From the NCBI RefSeq assembly GCF_020400725.1, contig NZ_JAINVG010000067.1:1-43015 (forward strand): a stretch of 43,015 nucleotides of DNA, read 5' to 3'. The notes below the pieces were generated by a model. The model saw nothing but the letters and a program-made list of their open reading frames with translations, had not been told where the DNA came from and did not search any database. Positions 39,759 to 43,015 of the stretch are shown piece by piece. This DNA is from Streptomyces sp. NK15101. Lineage in GTDB: Bacteria; Actinomycetota; Actinomycetes; Streptomycetales; Streptomycetaceae. The translations under genes and the position numbers were made by a program. The first letter of the stretch is position 1. Every line of letters begins with the position of its first letter.

Positions 39759-39918
39759 TCATGCAGCACAACGCTCCACCGGGCCCCCGGTTACGCCCTC
39801 GGGTCTCACTCTTTCGGCCGAGTCGCCGCACCCTCCTGTTGCCCGTCGACCGGGACCCGACTTGACTCGTACTTCCCGGACGTACCGGAGTGCGGGCGTC
39901 CGCACGGAGGTGGCGGCG

Positions 39919-40704
39919 ATGCTCACGGCCAAGGGCCTGTTCCAGGAAATCATCGACAACGACGAGTCCTTCCGGCTCTTCTGTTCCATCGCCGCGAGCG
40001 GCGAGTCCCAGGGAGGCTGGGAGAACGCCCGGATCGCGGCCCTCGTCGCGCCCGGCATGCGCTCCCTCGCGCCCAAGATCACCCGGCACGGCGCCGACGA
40101 GGACAAGCACGGCCGGATCTTCAACGCGTTGCTGAAGAAGCGCGGCCTCGAACCCGTCCCCGTGCCTCCCGACACCGACTACACGATGCTGCTCGAACGC
40201 CGCGGCATCGGCCTCGCGCACGACAAGCTCCGCGCCGACCGGCCGCTGACCGAGGAGGACGTCATCGTCTACCTCGCCCACAGCCGGGTCACCGAGCAGC
40301 GCGCCGCCGACCAGATGGACATGCTCGTCACCCACTTCGGGGACCACCCCGAACTGGGCAAGGCCATCCACATGATCGACAACGACGAGGCGAACCACCT
40401 CGCCTACTGCCACGAGGAACTGCTCCGGCTCGCCCGCCAGGGCCACGGCCGGCTCATCCAGCGGACCCTGCGCGAGTCCGCCCTCGCCGAGATCCGGGTC
40501 TACCGCGACGTCAGCCTCGCCGTGATGCGCCACATGGGCCGCATCCTGAACTGGCCGAAGCCCAAGGCGGCCGTCCTCGCCGCCGGGATCCACGCCATGT
40601 ACGCGTACGAGCGCGTCGCCGGCTGGCACAAGATGGTCGACCTGCGGATGCCCGAGCGGCTGAACGCCCTCGGCGGCCCCGCGACGCCCGCCCCCGCCTT
40701 CTGA
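39919..40704 (+). CDS. Ferritin-like putative di-iron protein
   Basis: A 261-aa mostly helical protein. Four spaced segments give a full carboxylate-bridged di-iron ligand set: E35 (GGWENARIAAL), E61xxH64 (DEDKHGRIF), E126 (RVTEQRAADQ) and E157xxH160 (DNDEANHLAYCHEEL). This E/ExxH/E/ExxH order is that of the ferritin-like superfamily, which includes oxygenases, desaturases and tRNA hydroxylases. No named family was recognised. ATG 39919 follows GGAGG by 8 bases; the frame is open further upstream but without support. It lies just before the convergent CorA gene and has no obvious functional partner. Confidence 0.82.
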   Translation: MLTAKGLFQEIIDNDESFRLFCSIAASGESQGGWENARIAALVAPGMRSLAPKITRHGADEDKHGRIFNALLKKRGLEPVPVPPDTDYTMLLERRGIGLAHDKLRADRPLTEEDVIVYLAHSRVTEQRAADQMDMLVTHFGDHPELGKAIHMIDNDEANHLAYCHEELLRLARQGHGRLIQRTLRESALAEIRVYRDVSLAVMRHMGRILNWPKPKAAVLAAGIHAMYAYERVAGWHKMVDLRMPERLNALGGPATPAPAF

Positions 40705-40726
40705 ACGCGCCCGGGGCGGGCGGGCC

Positions 40727-41719
40727 TCACATCCAGCCGCGTCGCTTGAACACCCGGTACAGCGCGACGACGATGCCCGTCATCAGGACGATCACCGCCG
40801 GGTACGAGCCCACCCAGTGCAGCTCCGGCATGTGCTCGAAGTTCATCCCGTAGATCCCCGCGACCATCGTGGGGACCGCGGCCATGGCCGCCCACGCCGA
40901 GATCTTCCGCATGTCGTCGTTCTGCCGGACCCCCATCTGCGCGAGATGGGCCGACAGCACGTCCGACAGGAGCCGGTCGAGGCCCTCCACCTGCTCGTTG
41001 GAGCGCAGCAGATGGTCGTTGACGTCACGGAAGAAGGGCTGCGAGCGCTCGTTCACGAACGGCACCACGCCGGCCGTCAGCCGGGCCATCGGCCCGGCCA
41101 GCGGACCGCTCGCCCGCCGGAACTCCAGGACCTGCCGCTTCGCCGTGTAGATCCGCTCCGCCGTGTTGGCCGGATGGCCCCCGGTGGGCGCGAAGACGTC
41201 CGCCTCCAGCTCCTCCAGGTCGACCTGGAGCTCGCCCGCCACGTCGAGGTAGTGGTCCACGATCGCGTCGCTCACCGCGTACAGCACCGCCGTCGGCCCG
41301 TGCTTCAGGACCTCCGGGTCGGCCTCGAGGCGCCGGCGCACCTCCGCGAGCGGCGCACCCTCGCCGTGCCGGACGGTCACGACGAACGAGTCGCCCATGA
41401 ACACCATCAGTTCGCCCGAGGACACCCGGTCGCTCTCCGGCTCGTACACGATCGGCTTGAGCACCACGAAGAGCGAGTCGTCGTAGACCTCCAGCTTGGG
41501 CCGCTGATGGGCCTTCAAGGCGTCCTCGACGGCCAGCGGGTGCAGCGCGAACTCCGAGGCGACGTGGTCGAACTCCGCCCCCGACGGCTCGTGCAGCCCC
41601 ACCCACAGGAACGCGTCGCCCGTCGCCCGCGCCTCCTCCAGGGCGTCGGAGAGGTCGGCGGGTCCGTCCGTACGGCGCCCGTCCCGGTAGATGGCAGAGT
41701 CCACGATCACGCGGCGCAT
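40727..41719 (-). CDS. CorA-family Mg2+ transporter
   Basis: A 330-aa CorA-type divalent cation channel. The N-terminal cytoplasmic domain (MRRVIVDSAIYRDGRR ... LHPLAVEDALKAHQRPKLEVYDDSLFVVLKP) leads to the long stalk helix, then two C-terminal membrane helices joined by the signature loop YGMNFEHMPEL; the tail RVFKRRGWM is basic as usual. Forms a pentamer in the membrane; Mg2+ is the usual substrate, with Co2+ and Ni2+ also possible. ATG 41719 starts the family-conserved part; the open frame extends upstream without similarity. Confidence 0.93.
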   Translation of the reverse strand: MRRVIVDSAIYRDGRRTDGPADLSDALEEARATGDAFLWVGLHEPSGAEFDHVASEFALHPLAVEDALKAHQRPKLEVYDDSLFVVLKPIVYEPESDRVSSGELMVFMGDSFVVTVRHGEGAPLAEVRRRLEADPEVLKHGPTAVLYAVSDAIVDHYLDVAGELQVDLEELEADVFAPTGGHPANTAERIYTAKRQVLEFRRASGPLAGPMARLTAGVVPFVNERSQPFFRDVNDHLLRSNEQVEGLDRLLSDVLSAHLAQMGVRQNDDMRKISAWAAMAAVPTMVAGIYGMNFEHMPELHWVGSYPAVIVLMTGIVVALYRVFKRRGWM

Positions 41720-41760
41720 TCTGCCCCGGAACGCCGCCGTCACGCATGCGCGGACGGCAG

Positions 41761-41859
41761 CCGGTCCCGGCGGAGGCCGCCCGGCGCCCGTGTCCGCCGA
41801 CCGGTCGTGCTGCTCCCGCCCGCTTCCGCGTGTGCCGACCGGTCCCGGCGGAGACCGCC
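41761..41859. repeat. 21-bp imperfect direct repeat, 78 bases apart
   Basis: CCGGTCCCGGCGGAGGCCGCC (41761-41781) recurs at 41839-41859 with one change. A shorter GCCGACCGGTC word is also repeated in the interval (about 41797 and 41834). They lie in the 205-bp gap between the divergent corA and phosphatase genes. Confidence 0.6.
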
Positions 41860-41924
41860 ACGCACGCGCGTGCGGCGTCCCGCTCGCCCGCGCCGCCGCC
41901 CCCGTACCGCCTAGGCTGGCCCGC

Positions 41925-42614
41925 ATGGCCACGCTGATCCTCGTCCGGCACGGACGCTCCACCGCCAACACCTCCGGGGTCCTCGCCGGGCGCACGCCCG
42001 GGATCGCGCTCGACGAGCGCGGGGCCGCCCAGGCCGCCGCCCTCCCCGGGCGCCTCGCGGACGTCCCGCTCGCCGCGGCCGTCACCAGCCCCCTCCAGCG
42101 CTGCCGGGAGACCCTGAGGCCGCTCCTCGACGCCCGCCCCGGCCTCCCGCTCCACGTCGAGGACCGGATCAGCGAGTGCGACTACGGCGACTGGTCCGGC
42201 CGCAAGCTGGCGGAGCTCAACGACGAGCCGCTGATGGAGGTCGTCCAGGGGCACGCCTCCGCCGCCGCCTTCCCCGGCGGCGAGTCCATGCGCGCCATGC
42301 AGGACCGCGCCGTCGAGGCCGTACGGGACTGGAACGCCCGCGTCGAGGCCGAGCACGGCGAGGACGCCACGTACCTCATGTGCTCCCACGGGGACATCGT
42401 GAAGGCGATCGTCGCCGATGCCCTCGGGCTCCACCTCGACCTCTTCCAGCGCATCCACGTCGACCCCTGCTCGGTCACCGCGATCCGCTACACGCGCCTG
42501 CGTCCCTTCCTCCTCCGCCTCGGCGACACCGGGGACTTCGCCGGGTTCGCCCCCCGGGAGCACCCCGGCGGCAACGGGGCGGCGGAGGTCGGTGGCGGTG
42601 CGGGCGCACCGTGA
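41925..42614 (+). CDS. Histidine phosphatase, MSMEG_4193 family
   Basis: A 229-aa phosphoglycerate-mutase-like phosphatase. LVRHGRSTAN near the N-terminus holds the phospho-accepting histidine, SPLQRCRET and ECDYGDWSG follow, and the second histidine is in LMCSHGDIVKAI. The family (MSMEG_4193/TIGR03848 type) is always found with DUF3090 in actinobacteria, as here. The tail from FAPREHPGGNG is low-complexity. TAGGCT at 41912-41917 and the lack of a ribosome site suggest a leaderless transcript starting at ATG 41925. Substrate unknown. Confidence 0.92.
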   Translation: MATLILVRHGRSTANTSGVLAGRTPGIALDERGAAQAAALPGRLADVPLAAAVTSPLQRCRETLRPLLDARPGLPLHVEDRISECDYGDWSGRKLAELNDEPLMEVVQGHASAAAFPGGESMRAMQDRAVEAVRDWNARVEAEHGEDATYLMCSHGDIVKAIVADALGLHLDLFQRIHVDPCSVTAIRYTRLRPFLLRLGDTGDFAGFAPREHPGGNGAAEVGGGAGAP

Positions 42615-42681
42615 TCCCCTCGCGCAGTAGGGTGGACGCGCCGTTGTAGTACGACTGTCGAGACTCAAGGGAGCCGGGAAC

Positions 42682-43015
42682 GTGTCCCGTCAGGTGTTCC
42701 TCTACGACCCACCGGAGCGTTTCGTGGCCGGCACGGTCGGGCTGCCTGGCCGCCGGACCTTCTTCCTCCAGGCCTCCGCCGGCGGCCGGGTCACCAGCGT
42801 CGCCCTGGAGAAGACCCAGGTCGCGGCCCTCGCCGAGCGCATCGACGAACTCCTCGACGAGGTCGTCCGCCGCACCGGGGGCAACGCGCCCGTGCCCGCC
42901 GTCGCCCCCGCGGAGATCGCGGACACGGCCCCCCTCGACGTGCCCGTCGAGGAGGAGTTCAGGGTCGGCACCATGGCCCTCGCCTGGGACGGCGAGGAGC
43001 AGCGCATGATCGTCG
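42682..43015 (+). CDS. DUF3090-family protein, N-terminal part (runs off window)
   Basis: The frame from GTG 42682 (AAGGGAG 8 bases upstream) to the window end gives 111 residues: MSRQVFLYDPPERFVAGTVG, then GRRTFFLQASAGGRVTSVALEKTQVAALAERIDELLDEV. This is the N-terminus of the DUF3090 family, about 190-200 residues in full. Members are conserved in actinobacteria beside the histidine phosphatase and an SCO1664-type protein; the function is unknown. It lies 67 bases after the phosphatase stop in the same direction. Confidence 0.92.
   Translation, partial: MSRQVFLYDPPERFVAGTVGLPGRRTFFLQASAGGRVTSVALEKTQVAALAERIDELLDEVVRRTGGNAPVPAVAPAEIADTAPLDVPVEEEFRVGTMALAWDGEEQRMIV

Overview
The window is chromosomal DNA of a Streptomyces or very close relative. 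The sequence is very GC-rich with GTG/TTG starts. It carries chaplin genes (aerial-hypha surface proteins), a mycothiol-dependent formaldehyde dehydrogenase, F420-type luciferase-like oxidoreductases and several probable leaderless genes. From memory, the right part (gntR-gntK-gntP, tRNA-Leu, M20 peptidase, chpH-chpC, DUF5703, CorA, histidine phosphatase, DUF3090) follows the order of the SCO1665-SCO1680 part of S. coelicolor; this was not checked by alignment.

Layout. 1-3153: the end of an SDR gene, a TetR regulator, and a convergent acyl-CoA dehydrogenase/phosphotransferase pair that resembles the two halves of ACAD10/11 and LvaC/LvaA (4-hydroxyacyl-CoA breakdown). 3284-6526: glucarate dehydratase, a hairpin- and repeat-rich gap, a metallo-beta-lactamase-fold hydrolase, and an array of about 31-bp tandem repeats that runs into an N-terminally truncated F420/NADP-reductase-like gene. 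6572-8874: quinone-oxidoreductase-like enzyme, two DUF202 membrane proteins and a NUDIX hydrolase. 8905-13091: a steroid-type module with a close match to 3alpha(20beta)-hydroxysteroid dehydrogenase, a TetR regulator, a divergent FAD dehydrogenase with an operator-like dyad in its promoter, and an LLM oxidoreductase. 13154-15981: gluconate permease, gluconokinase and GntR regulator. 16163-20364: amino-acid permease, mscR with a metallo-beta-lactamase partner (formaldehyde detoxification), and an RluA-type pseudouridine synthase.

20464-31317 is the accessory-looking part. A promoter with an overlapping dyad is followed on the minus strand by a 1208-aa secreted LamG/DNRLRE-like protein, a 2177-aa secreted Rhs/YD-repeat protein with a variable C-terminal tail, and a 127-aa gene that is the natural immunity candidate, closed by a terminator. 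The module lies directly downstream of the 3' end of tRNA-Leu(GAG).

31697-43015 looks like conserved core: M20 peptidase, short chaplin chpH with a possible BldN-type promoter, long chaplin with a (Gly-Asn-Pro)20 linker and LAETG sorting signal, DUF5703, an unknown protein, a RecD2-like protein that has lost its ATPase motifs, aldo/keto reductase, LLM oxidoreductase, a ferritin-like putative di-iron protein, CorA transporter, histidine phosphatase and the start of a DUF3090 gene. Most convergent gene pairs are separated by long perfect hairpins without strong T-tracts.
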